Shown here in pieces: positions 43,303 through 51,861 of a stretch of 64,000 nucleotides of DNA (the stretch's first letter is position 1; every line of letters begins with the position of its first letter). Source of the DNA: an uncultured Christensenella sp. (GTDB lineage Bacteria; Bacillota; Clostridia; Christensenellales; UBA1242). The notes beneath the pieces are model-generated. The model worked only from the letters and a program-made list of their open reading frames with translations. It was not told the origin of the DNA and searched no databases. A program made the position numbers and the translations under genes. The stretch covers positions 124,001-188,000 of the forward strand of contig CAJUGX010000002.1 of the NCBI GenBank assembly GCA_910586385.1, given 5' to 3'.

Positions 43303-43620
43303 ATGAAGAAAGATAATCCATACAAAATCCTTTTGGACACTTTTGGAGAAGAAATACAACTTCAATTTGCCATTGAAGAAATGGGAGAATTGTTGCAAGC
43401 AATATGTAAATACAAAAGAAAACACAATTCCTGCGACAAAGAAGAATTTGAAAAAGTCAAATCAAACTTGCAAGAAGAAATTGCAGATGTGATGTTCTGT
43501 TGCGAAGAACTTGCATATATGTTTGGTCAGTCCGAAATTGAAAAAATCAAAAATATGAAAAGGGACCGCTCCTTAAAACGCGCAGCAAAGAAAAATACCG
43601 AATTAACAGAAAAAAATTAA
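43303..43620 (+). CDS. MazG-like nucleotide pyrophosphohydrolase
   Basis: 105 residues. The all-alpha NTP pyrophosphohydrolase pattern is visible: E-E-M-G-E-L in one helix, then E-E-I-A-D-V-M-F in another, giving the E-x-x-E ... E-x-x-D magnesium site. Such proteins remove unusual or excess nucleotides. It lies 9 bases after gyrB and 12 before gyrA, so the three are one operon; a gene at this position is unusual. AGAGG precedes the ATG. Confidence 0.8.
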   Translation: MKKDNPYKILLDTFGEEIQLQFAIEEMGELLQAICKYKRKHNSCDKEEFEKVKSNLQEEIADVMFCCEELAYMFGQSEIEKIKNMKRDRSLKRAAKKNTELTEKN

Positions 43621-43632
43621 ACGGGGAAAATT

Positions 43633-46173
43633 ATGAGTAAGAAAGATGAAGAAAGCAAAATGAATTTGAAGGAACTCTTGGCAAAAGAGACCATCAAACC
43701 AATTGAAGTCGTTGGCGAACTTAAAAAGTCATTTATCGCCTACGCTATGGCTGTCAATGTAAGCCGTGCGATTCCTGATGTTAGGGATGGTCTCAAGCCT
43801 GTCCATAGACGTATTTTGTACTCTATGGGAGAGCTTAACAACTTCTTTGACAAACCACACAAAAAGTCTGCCAGAATTGTCGGTGAAGTTATGGGTAAGT
43901 ATCACCCACACGGAGACAGTTCGGTATATGACGCCCTTGTTCGTCTTGCACAAGATTTCTCAATCAGATATCCTCTTGTTGACGGACACGGAAACTTTGG
44001 TTCTGTCGATGGAGACCCACCAGCAGCTCAGCGTTATACTGAAGCAAGACTTTCAAAGATTGCCGCACTCATGCTTGACGATATCGACAAAGAGACTGTG
44101 GATTTCTATCCAAACTTTGACGACACTTTGATGCAACCATCTGTGCTTCCTTCAAGATTTCCAAACCTCTTGGTGAATGGTGCGGACGGTATTGCCGTTG
44201 GTATGGCAACAAACATCCCTCCACACAACTTGACTGAAGTCATCAATGGTGTGCAAGCACTTATCGACAACCCAGACATCGACATCGACGAACTCATCAA
44301 AATCATCCCTGCCCCTGACTATCCAACAGGTGGAATCATCATGGGACGCACCGCAATCAAACACGCTTACAAAACTGGTCGTGGCGGAGTTTTGGTTCGT
44401 GGTAAAGCAGAGATTGAAGAGACTTCAAGTGGAAGAGAGAGAATTATCATCACAGAACTTCCTTATCAAGTCAACAAAGCTCGTTTCATCACTCAGATTG
44501 CAGACCTCGTTAAAAACAAAAAACTTGAAGGCATATCAGACCTCAAGGAAGAAAGTGATAGAGAAGGCTTGCGCGTTGTTGTTGACGTCAAGAAAGACGC
44601 AAACGCACAAGTTGTGCTCAACTCACTCTATAAACACACAATGCTTCAACAAAATTCAGGCATCATCATGCTCGCCCTTGTAAATGGCGAGCCTAAGGTG
44701 CTCAACCTCAAAGAAATGCTCTATTATTATCTTGAGCATCAAAAAGATGTTGTGACAAGAAAGACTGAATATGACCTCAGAAAAGCAGAAGAAAGAGAGC
44801 ATATTGTCAAAGGTTTGGTCACAGCACTTGCAAGCATCGATGAAGTTATCAAAATTATCAAAACTTCAAAAGACAGACAAGACGCTCTTACAAACCTCAC
44901 TGGAAACTTCGAACTTGACGAAATCCAAGCGAATGCAATCCTCGACATGAGACTTGCAAAACTTACAAGCTTGGAAGTTGAAAAACTCAAAGAAGAACTC
45001 GCCGCTTTGGACGCTGCAATCGCAGACTTCAAAGACATCTTGGCGAAACCAGAAAGAGTTGCTCAAATCGTCAGAGATGATTTGGAAGAAGTCAAAAATC
45101 AATTTGGCGACGCTCGTAAGACTGAAATCAGTTTGGAAATGGGCGGAATTGATGTTGAAGACCTTATTCCAAGAGAAAATGTCATTATCTCAATGACTCA
45201 CTTGGGATATATCAAGCGTATGTCAGTTGACGAATACAAAGCACAACATCGTGGCGGAGTCGGCATAACTGCCCACAAGACCAAAGATGCAGATTTTGTT
45301 GAAAAGATGTTTATCACATCAAGTCACGACAGTTTGCTCTTCTTCACAAACCTTGGCAAAGTTTACATTGCAAAGGCTTATGAAATTCCAGAAGCACAAA
45401 GACAAGCAAAGGGAAGAGCAGCCATCAACCTCCTTCAACTCTCATCTGGTGAAAAAGTCAACACAATCATACCAATCAGAGCAGAAGAAGGAAGAGAGTC
45501 AAAAGACTTCAACCTTATCATGGCAACAAAGACAGGGCTCATCAAAAAGACAGTCCTTTCAGAATATGACAACATCCGCAAAGTCGGCAAGATTGCAATC
45601 AAACTTGTCGAAGGAGACGAACTTATAGGTGTTGACATCACAAACGGCAGAGATGATATCTTGATTGCAACCCATGATGGAAAGTGCATCAGATTCAACG
45701 AAACAGATGTTCGTGCCGTAGGAAGAGACAGCCAAGGCGTGAGAAGCATCAAACTCTCAAGTGACGACTATGTTGTTGATATGGCAATCGTTCACAAAAA
45801 CTCAAGCATGCTGACAATTTCTGAAAATGGCTATGGCAAACTCACTCCAGAGGACGAATTCAGACTTCAACAACGTGGTGGCTCTGGTGTCAAAGCAGGT
45901 ATCTTCAACGAAAAGACAGGCAAACTTGTTGCGCTCAAACAAATCGAAGAAGACTGCGACCTTTTGATGATTGCAGACAGCGGAATCATCATCAGGACTC
46001 CAGTTTCAGACATCAGCACATTCTCAAGAGTGAGCCAAGGTGTGAGAGTTATGAAACTCAAGAAAGCAGCAAAAATCACTGGCGTTGCAATCACTGAAAA
46101 AGAAGAGGAAGATGAGACAACCCCTCCTTCAGAAGAAACAGAAAACTCTTCAACCGAAGAAACAAACGAATAA
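43633..46173 (+). CDS. gyrA: DNA gyrase subunit A
   Basis: 846 residues. Catalytic Tyr in A-A-Q-R-Y-T-E. The quinolone-resistance region reads H-P-H-G-D-S-S-V-Y-D: Ser83 and Asp87 (E. coli numbering) are the sensitive residues, while position 84 is Ser instead of Ala. The C-terminal beta-pinwheel follows, with the GyrA-box-like Q-R-Q-A-K-G-R-A. The last 30 residues are very rich in Glu and Thr. GGGG precedes the ATG. This chain cuts and rejoins DNA as the partner of GyrB. Confidence 0.96.
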   Translation: MSKKDEESKMNLKELLAKETIKPIEVVGELKKSFIAYAMAVNVSRAIPDVRDGLKPVHRRILYSMGELNNFFDKPHKKSARIVGEVMGKYHPHGDSSVYDALVRLAQDFSIRYPLVDGHGNFGSVDGDPPAAQRYTEARLSKIAALMLDDIDKETVDFYPNFDDTLMQPSVLPSRFPNLLVNGADGIAVGMATNIPPHNLTEVINGVQALIDNPDIDIDELIKIIPAPDYPTGGIIMGRTAIKHAYKTGRGGVLVRGKAEIEETSSGRERIIITELPYQVNKARFITQIADLVKNKKLEGISDLKEESDREGLRVVVDVKKDANAQVVLNSLYKHTMLQQNSGIIMLALVNGEPKVLNLKEMLYYYLEHQKDVVTRKTEYDLRKAEEREHIVKGLVTALASIDEVIKIIKTSKDRQDALTNLTGNFELDEIQANAILDMRLAKLTSLEVEKLKEELAALDAAIADFKDILAKPERVAQIVRDDLEEVKNQFGDARKTEISLEMGGIDVEDLIPRENVIISMTHLGYIKRMSVDEYKAQHRGGVGITAHKTKDADFVEKMFITSSHDSLLFFTNLGKVYIAKAYEIPEAQRQAKGRAAINLLQLSSGEKVNTIIPIRAEEGRESKDFNLIMATKTGLIKKTVLSEYDNIRKVGKIAIKLVEGDELIGVDITNGRDDILIATHDGKCIRFNETDVRAVGRDSQGVRSIKLSSDDYVVDMAIVHKNSSMLTISENGYGKLTPEDEFRLQQRGGSGVKAGIFNEKTGKLVALKQIEEDCDLLMIADSGIIIRTPVSDISTFSRVSQGVRVMKLKKAAKITGVAITEKEEEDETTPPSEETENSSTEETNE

Positions 46174-46180
46174 AAACGCG

Positions 46181-46207
46181 GAAGAAGATTTGTTATGAAT
46201 CTTCTTC
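46181..46207 (+). terminator. Hairpin between gyrA and helD
   Basis: GAAGAAGATT (46181-46190) and AATCTTCTTC (46198-46207) form a perfect 10-bp stem. Only a weak T run follows, so termination may be partial. Confidence 0.6.
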
Positions 46208-46243
46208 TTTGCAGTTTACCCCTTTTTCTTAAGAGGAGAAGAA

Positions 46244-48313
46244 ATGGAAAATAAGACTTTAGAACTTGAAAAGGTTTATTTGGACAACACCTTGAAAGAA
46301 ATCGACAGATTGAAAACAAGAAACTCCAAAAAAATCAAGCAGAATGAAGAAAGCATTGCTTCTTTCAAGCACTATTTTGCAGACAACTATTATGACATTC
46401 GTCACGGAAACGGAAAAGAAATTGTTGGTGAAGATGAATTTGCCAACATCAATCTTTCCATCGAAAACTGCGAAATGCAAAACGCAACTTTGAAAAAAGA
46501 CATCTCAAGACTGACAAAACAAAAGAAAAATCCTTACTTTGGAAGATTTGATTTCAAAGCAAACGATGAAAGCGAAAAGTCTCAATTCTATATCGGACTC
46601 GGACTCATTCAAAACGAAAACAAACAAAACCTCGTTTATGACTGGCGTGCTGACGTCTGCTCCCTCTATTATGACGACAAAATCGGAAAGACCTCTTACA
46701 CTTGCCCTGACGGAGAAATCAAGGGAGAGGTCAGCCTCAAACGTCAATTCAAAATTGAGGACAGCAACCTCAAATATTACTTTGACAGCAACATGGTCAT
46801 TGATGACGACATTCTTATGGAACAACTATCCCAAAACTCCACATCAAAGATGCACGACATCGTATCGACCATTCAAAAAGAACAAAATGTTCTCATCCGT
46901 GATGAGGACTTCAAAAACACAATCGTGCAAGGCGTTGCCGGATCTGGAAAGACTTCAATTGCCATGCACAGAGTGTCCTACCTTCTTTATAAGTACCGCA
47001 ACAGCCTCAAGAGTGAGGACATCTTGATTTTGTCCCCTTCCGAGCTTTTTGCAGACTACATAAATGATGTTTTGCCAGCACTTGGCGAAGATAAGTCATT
47101 TACAACCACTTTCTCTGAAATGGCAAAACGTCTTTTGGAACAATCTTTTGAATCTCGTGAAGCAATGCTTGACAGAGTAATTTCAAACCAAAACCAAAAA
47201 GACTTTGAAAACATCGCAATCAAGTCAAGCTTTGAATTTTTGACAGATTTGCGAAATTTCTTGAAAGATGACATCTGCAACTTGTTTGTCCCAACCTCAA
47301 TGGTATTTGGTGAAGTTGTCATCAACAGCGATGAAATGAAAGAAATCTTCTTCAACAAACTCAAATCAATTTCAATCCACAAAAGGATTGATGTCATTGC
47401 AGAGAGCATTGTTGAGAAATTCAAAGTGCCAGCAGACGCAAAAGACGATTTGCTAAAGCGTGCCAAGAAACTTCTCTATGACAAGTTTGTGACGACAGAC
47501 CTTGTAAAAATATACAACCTGTTTCTCAGAAACAATGGGCTTGATGAGATTGAGACAATTGGTGCATATGACATCGCCCCAATCCTTCTCATAAAAGAAA
47601 ACCTCTTTTCACTCAAAAACACATATGAGGCAAAATATGTCATTGTTGATGAAATGCAGGATTACACCCCATGCCACTTCTATCTGTTTGAAAAGATTTG
47701 GAACTGCGCAAAACTCTATCTTGGAGACATCTATCAAAGCATTGACCGAACTCTCACCCCGGTCTACCTTGACAACCTTGCAAGTCTGACTAAATCAACC
47801 ATAAGACATCTGACCAAGTCATACCGAAGCACAATGCAAATCTCCATGTTCTCTCAAAAGATTCTTGGCAAACACATTGCTGACAATGTAAACAGAAATG
47901 GAGATGAGGTAGGATTTGTCAAAACAAAGTTTTGTGCAACCAAACTTGAAGAAATCATCGAAGAGCGAAAAGCATCACCAAAGGGCAAAGATCAGACGAT
48001 TGCAATAATTTGCAAGACAAAAGAGCAAATCAGAGAACTCCAAAAGCAAAGCGGAGTTATCAAAAAGTTCAAACTGCTTGACAATGACACCTCAGTGACA
48101 AATTCAAAATATGTCATCACCACCCCAGCACAGGCAAAGGGAGTTGAGTTTGACTGCGTAATCATTCCATTTGCAAACAGCAAGACTTATCAAAACGAAC
48201 TTGACAAAAATCTGCTCTTTGTGGCATGCACAAGAGCCCTTCACAACTTATATTTCGTAAGTGACGGAGAACCAAGCAAATTTTTGCTCAAGAAACCCGT
48301 TCAAGCAAAATAA
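46244..48313 (+). CDS. helD: HelD, RNA polymerase recycling ATPase
   Basis: 689 residues, close to Gram-positive HelD. The N-terminus is a long coiled coil (about residues 1-90), the arm that enters the polymerase secondary channel. Superfamily 1 motifs follow: Walker A G-V-A-G-S-G-K-T-S near residue 230, V-I-V-D-E-M-Q-D, and a C-terminal A-C-T-R-A-L-H-N. HelD frees stalled RNA polymerase from DNA. GAGGAG before the ATG sets the start. Confidence 0.93.
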   Translation: MENKTLELEKVYLDNTLKEIDRLKTRNSKKIKQNEESIASFKHYFADNYYDIRHGNGKEIVGEDEFANINLSIENCEMQNATLKKDISRLTKQKKNPYFGRFDFKANDESEKSQFYIGLGLIQNENKQNLVYDWRADVCSLYYDDKIGKTSYTCPDGEIKGEVSLKRQFKIEDSNLKYYFDSNMVIDDDILMEQLSQNSTSKMHDIVSTIQKEQNVLIRDEDFKNTIVQGVAGSGKTSIAMHRVSYLLYKYRNSLKSEDILILSPSELFADYINDVLPALGEDKSFTTTFSEMAKRLLEQSFESREAMLDRVISNQNQKDFENIAIKSSFEFLTDLRNFLKDDICNLFVPTSMVFGEVVINSDEMKEIFFNKLKSISIHKRIDVIAESIVEKFKVPADAKDDLLKRAKKLLYDKFVTTDLVKIYNLFLRNNGLDEIETIGAYDIAPILLIKENLFSLKNTYEAKYVIVDEMQDYTPCHFYLFEKIWNCAKLYLGDIYQSIDRTLTPVYLDNLASLTKSTIRHLTKSYRSTMQISMFSQKILGKHIADNVNRNGDEVGFVKTKFCATKLEEIIEERKASPKGKDQTIAIICKTKEQIRELQKQSGVIKKFKLLDNDTSVTNSKYVITTPAQAKGVEFDCVIIPFANSKTYQNELDKNLLFVACTRALHNLYFVSDGEPSKFLLKKPVQAK

Positions 48314-48661
48314 TTTGAAAAAAAGTTTCATGAATATAAATTCATTTTGACGCAATAATTATTCATTCAAAATGTTTAAGAATGCAAAAACATTCAACTT
48401 TATGCAAGAAATAAAAAAATTCATTTTCCAACAAATTGGACAATCCAAAAGTTATCAACATCAAAACCTATCAAAAACGCCAATTTTGCCCATAGTTTAT
48501 CCACAAAAATGTGGAAATGTGGATAACTTGCCCATTTTATCCCCAATTTGCCCCGATTTCTAATGGTTGAATATTCATAACCACAAATGTATATTTATAA
48601 ATTTGTGGATAAGTGGAGAGGTTATGTGCATAAATATGTGTCATTCTTTTGACTTTTTTGT
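48314..48661. other. DnaA-box cluster in an AT-rich gap, candidate replication origin or DnaA-binding locus
   Basis: No gene fits here. Perfect boxes: TTATCCACA at 48497-48505, and TGTGGATAA (minus orientation) at 48518-48526 and 48604-48612. One-mismatch boxes: TTATCAACA at 48452-48460 and TTATCCCCA at 48537-48545. Very AT-rich tracts lie on both sides (48330-48420 and 48565-48603) and could unwind. gyrB and gyrA are close by, but dnaA and dnaN are not in the window. Confidence 0.65.
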
Positions 48662-48690
48662 TTGACTTTGTAGATAGATTAGGCTAAAAT
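48662..48690 (+). promoter_or_regulatory. Promoter of hisS
   Basis: TTGACT (48662-48667), 17-bp spacer, TAAAAT (48685-48690). AAGGAG follows before the ATG. Confidence 0.7.
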
Positions 48691-48713
48691 TATACATTAA
48701 ATAAGGAGAACCA

Positions 48714-50057
48714 ATGACTGATAATAAACTTATTACTCCAAAAAAACTTCAAGGGTTTTGGGAACTTATGCCAAAAGAACAAATGCTTTTTTCAAGCCTT
48801 CTTGAAAAAATCGAAAAAGTGTTTGTTGAGAACAGTTTTTTGCCACTTGATACCCCTGTTTTGGAATATAGCGAAACTCTTCTTGCAAAAAGCGGTGGGG
48901 ACACTGACAAAGAAATATATCGTTTCACAAAAGGCTCAACCGATATGTGTATGAGATATGACCTCACTGTCCCACTTGCAAGATTTGTTGCAATGCACAA
49001 AAACGAGTTGAACTTCCCTTTCAAAAGATACCAAATCGGAAAGGTTTATCGTGGTGAAAGACCTCAAAAAGGTCGTTTTAGAGAGTTTTATCAATGTGAT
49101 GCCGACATCATCGGCGATGGAGAACTCTCAGTCGTAGCGGACGCAGAATGCGTAAGATTGTTTGAAAAATGCTACAATGCCCTTGACCTTGATGTCACAA
49201 TTGAGGTTTCAAACAGAAAAATTTTGAGCGGTTATATCGAAGAAATAAACAAAACCGACAAAACAATTGACATTCTCATCGTTTTGGATAAAATTGAAAA
49301 ACTTCCGATGGAAGAGATTTTGCATCAACTTGAAGAAATTGGGCTTGACAAAAATCAAAGAGAAACAATAGTATCAATCATCAAAACTTCTGGCAATATC
49401 AAAGAAGTCAGCGAGAAATTGAAAAAGATTTCAAAAAATGAATTGTTTTTGTCTGGTCTTGCAGAACTCGAGCAAATCGACAACCTCCTTTCTGCTATGG
49501 GCGGAAAAAAGATAATATACAACCTTGCAATCATCCGTGGACACAACTATTACACTGGAACAGTCTTTGAAAGCTTCCTCACTGGAAAAAGAGAACTCGG
49601 CGCACTTGGTGGTGGCGGAAGATTTGAAAACTTGTGCGGTTATTTCTCAAAAGACAAGATGCCTGGAGTTGGAATGAGCGTTGGCATAACTCGCCTCTTC
49701 AACCTCCTCATGCAAGAAAACTATTTTGACCTCTTCCAAACAAACGAGATTGAGTGCGCAGTCATCAACTTTGACGACACTCTCCTGCCAAGCATGCGTG
49801 TTGTCGAACAGCTTAGACAAAGTGGAGTCAAAGCAGATTGCTTCTATGAAAACAAATCTTTCAAATCAAAGATGAAAGAAGCAAACCGCAGACAAGTCAA
49901 GTTTGTCATCATCGTTGGTGAAAATGAAGTGAATACAAATATGTTTACTTTGAAAAACATGACAACTGGAGAGCAAGCAACCATGTTGCTTTCTGATATT
50001 GTCGAGACAATCAAAAGTGACCGAATGGCGTCTTTGACGCTTTCTAATAGGAATTAA
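48714..50057 (+). CDS. hisS: Histidyl-tRNA synthetase
   Basis: 447 residues. Class II motif 2, F-R-E-F-Y-Q-C-D-A-D-I-I-G, is intact. The HisRS-specific motif, usually R-G-L-D-Y-Y-T-G-T-V-F-E, reads R-G-H-N-Y-Y-T-G-T-V-F-E here; the catalytic Arg is kept. Motif 3 region G-V-G-M-S-V-G-I-T-R-L follows, then the anticodon-binding domain with the normal V-I-I-V-G-E. AAGGAG precedes the ATG. It is followed after 41 bases by metG. Confidence 0.94.
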   Translation: MTDNKLITPKKLQGFWELMPKEQMLFSSLLEKIEKVFVENSFLPLDTPVLEYSETLLAKSGGDTDKEIYRFTKGSTDMCMRYDLTVPLARFVAMHKNELNFPFKRYQIGKVYRGERPQKGRFREFYQCDADIIGDGELSVVADAECVRLFEKCYNALDLDVTIEVSNRKILSGYIEEINKTDKTIDILIVLDKIEKLPMEEILHQLEEIGLDKNQRETIVSIIKTSGNIKEVSEKLKKISKNELFLSGLAELEQIDNLLSAMGGKKIIYNLAIIRGHNYYTGTVFESFLTGKRELGALGGGGRFENLCGYFSKDKMPGVGMSVGITRLFNLLMQENYFDLFQTNEIECAVINFDDTLLPSMRVVEQLRQSGVKADCFYENKSFKSKMKEANRRQVKFVIIVGENEVNTNMFTLKNMTTGEQATMLLSDIVETIKSDRMASLTLSNRN

Positions 50058-50098
50058 ACAAAAAACACCTAATCAAAAAATAAAGTAAGGATAAGACA

Positions 50099-51802
50099 AT
50101 GGAAAAGAAGAAAATTTTAGTTACATCTGCACTGTTGTATGTCAACGGACTTCCACATCTTGGACACGTGGTTGGATGTTGGCTTCCTGGCGATGTATTT
50201 ACAAGATATCACAAAACAAAGGGCAATGATGTTGTTTATGTCAGCGGAACTGACGACCACGGCACAACAAGCTATATCTCTGCAAAAGAGGCAGGGATGG
50301 AGCCATCTGCTTACATTGCAAAGATGAATGGCAAGATGAAAGAAATTGCAAAAAAACTGTCAATTGACTTTGATATCTTCAGCGGCACAAACACACAAGT
50401 TCACAAAGAAATCACAACAGACTTTTTCAATGAGATTTACAAAAATGGCTTCACTGAAGCACAAGAGAGCAACATGCTTTTCTGCGAGCACGACCACATC
50501 GCGCTTGCTGACAGATTTGTCTATGGTGTTTGTCCATACTGCGGTTATGACAAAGCATATGGCGATCAATGCGACAAGTGTGGAATGACTTACGAACTTG
50601 ATATGCTCAAAAATCCAAAGTGCTCTTTCTGTGGCAAAGACGCCGTGAAGAAATCAACAAAACACATCTATATCTGCCTTGACAAGATTCAACCACAACT
50701 TCAAAAATGGGTTGAAAGCAAGAAAGACGTCTGGCGCCCACATGTTTACTCAATGACAAACAAGTGGTTTAAGGAAGGCTTGAAACCTCGTTGCATCACA
50801 AGAGACATCCCATGGGGAATCAAAGTGCCTCTCGAGGGCTTTGAAGACAAGGTTTTCTATGTTTGGTTTGATGCACCAATTGGATATATCTCAATCACAA
50901 AAGAACTCGGTGGCGACGAGATGGTGAAAGATAGATGGCAAAATCCTGATTGCGAAATCTACAACTTCATCGGCAAAGACAACATCGATTTCCATGCAGT
51001 TTTCTTCCCAAGCATGAATCTCGCTTGCAAAAAATATAACCTCGCCAGCAACGTTGTTGGATTCAACTTCTTAAATTTTGAAGGACAGAAATTCTCAAAA
51101 TCAAAGAAGATTGGAATTTTTGGAAACTCACTCCTTCACAGCGACATTGACATCGACGCTCTGAGAGCATATTTGGTGTCTATTTTCCCTGAAAATAAGG
51201 ACAGCGACTTCTCTTATGAAGGTTTCAAACTCAACACAAATGCAGAGCTTGTCGGCAAATACGGCAACTTCTTCAACCGCACTCTCAACATGATAAACAA
51301 AAATTTTGAAGGTGCTGTTGGCATTGATTTTGAAGACATCAAAGACAACCTTGATGACAACGACAAAGAGATGATTGAAGCAATCTACACTCTCCCAACT
51401 CAGATTGGAGAGCTCTTTGAAAAAACAGAATTCCGCGCGGCATACAAAGAGATTATGAGATTTGCAAGCATCGGAAACACATATCTTGAAAAGACCGCTC
51501 CATGGTCACTTATCAAAAATGGTGACATCGATGGCGCAAAGAAAGTTCTTTATCTCTGCCTCAACATGGCAAAAGCACTTGCAATCGTTGCAAGCCCAAT
51601 CATGCCAAACAAAACCGCAGAGATTTGGACAGAGCAATTGGGCTTTGCTGGACGTCCTGACATGGCAGAAAACTGGGCAAACGCAAGCAAAGTTGACATT
51701 GCAAAGACACACAAAGTAAATTTGCCAAAACCACTCTTTGCAAGGATTGATGATGAAACAATCGAAAGATACAAAGAAGAGTTTCAAGCAAACATTTCTT
51801 AG
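50099..51802 (+). CDS. metG: Methionyl-tRNA synthetase
   Basis: 567 residues, without the C-terminal dimerisation domain of longer forms. H-L-G-H near residue 20, K-F-S-K-S-K near residue 330, and four CxxC knuckles between about 140 and 185 (C-P-Y-C, C-D-K-C, C-S-F-C), the zinc domain. It charges both initiator and elongator tRNA-Met. AAGGAT precedes the ATG. Confidence 0.96.
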   Translation: MEKKKILVTSALLYVNGLPHLGHVVGCWLPGDVFTRYHKTKGNDVVYVSGTDDHGTTSYISAKEAGMEPSAYIAKMNGKMKEIAKKLSIDFDIFSGTNTQVHKEITTDFFNEIYKNGFTEAQESNMLFCEHDHIALADRFVYGVCPYCGYDKAYGDQCDKCGMTYELDMLKNPKCSFCGKDAVKKSTKHIYICLDKIQPQLQKWVESKKDVWRPHVYSMTNKWFKEGLKPRCITRDIPWGIKVPLEGFEDKVFYVWFDAPIGYISITKELGGDEMVKDRWQNPDCEIYNFIGKDNIDFHAVFFPSMNLACKKYNLASNVVGFNFLNFEGQKFSKSKKIGIFGNSLLHSDIDIDALRAYLVSIFPENKDSDFSYEGFKLNTNAELVGKYGNFFNRTLNMINKNFEGAVGIDFEDIKDNLDDNDKEMIEAIYTLPTQIGELFEKTEFRAAYKEIMRFASIGNTYLEKTAPWSLIKNGDIDGAKKVLYLCLNMAKALAIVASPIMPNKTAEIWTEQLGFAGRPDMAENWANASKVDIAKTHKVNLPKPLFARIDDETIERYKEEFQANIS

Positions 51803-51820
51803 TGAACTTGAAATGACAAC

Positions 51821-51855
51821 AAAAAAGAAGACTGAATACTCAGCCTTCTTTTATT
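51821..51855. terminator. Bidirectional terminator between metG and the 1520-residue gene
   Basis: AAGAAG-ACTGA pairs with TCAG-CCTTCTT around ATAC, with T-rich and A-rich flanks. Confidence 0.8.
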
Positions 51856-51861
51856 TTTCCA

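Noticed and set aside
41752..43425. Long antisense open frames across gyrB
   Set aside because: Phe/Val-rich shadow translations of a highly conserved gene, without start signals.
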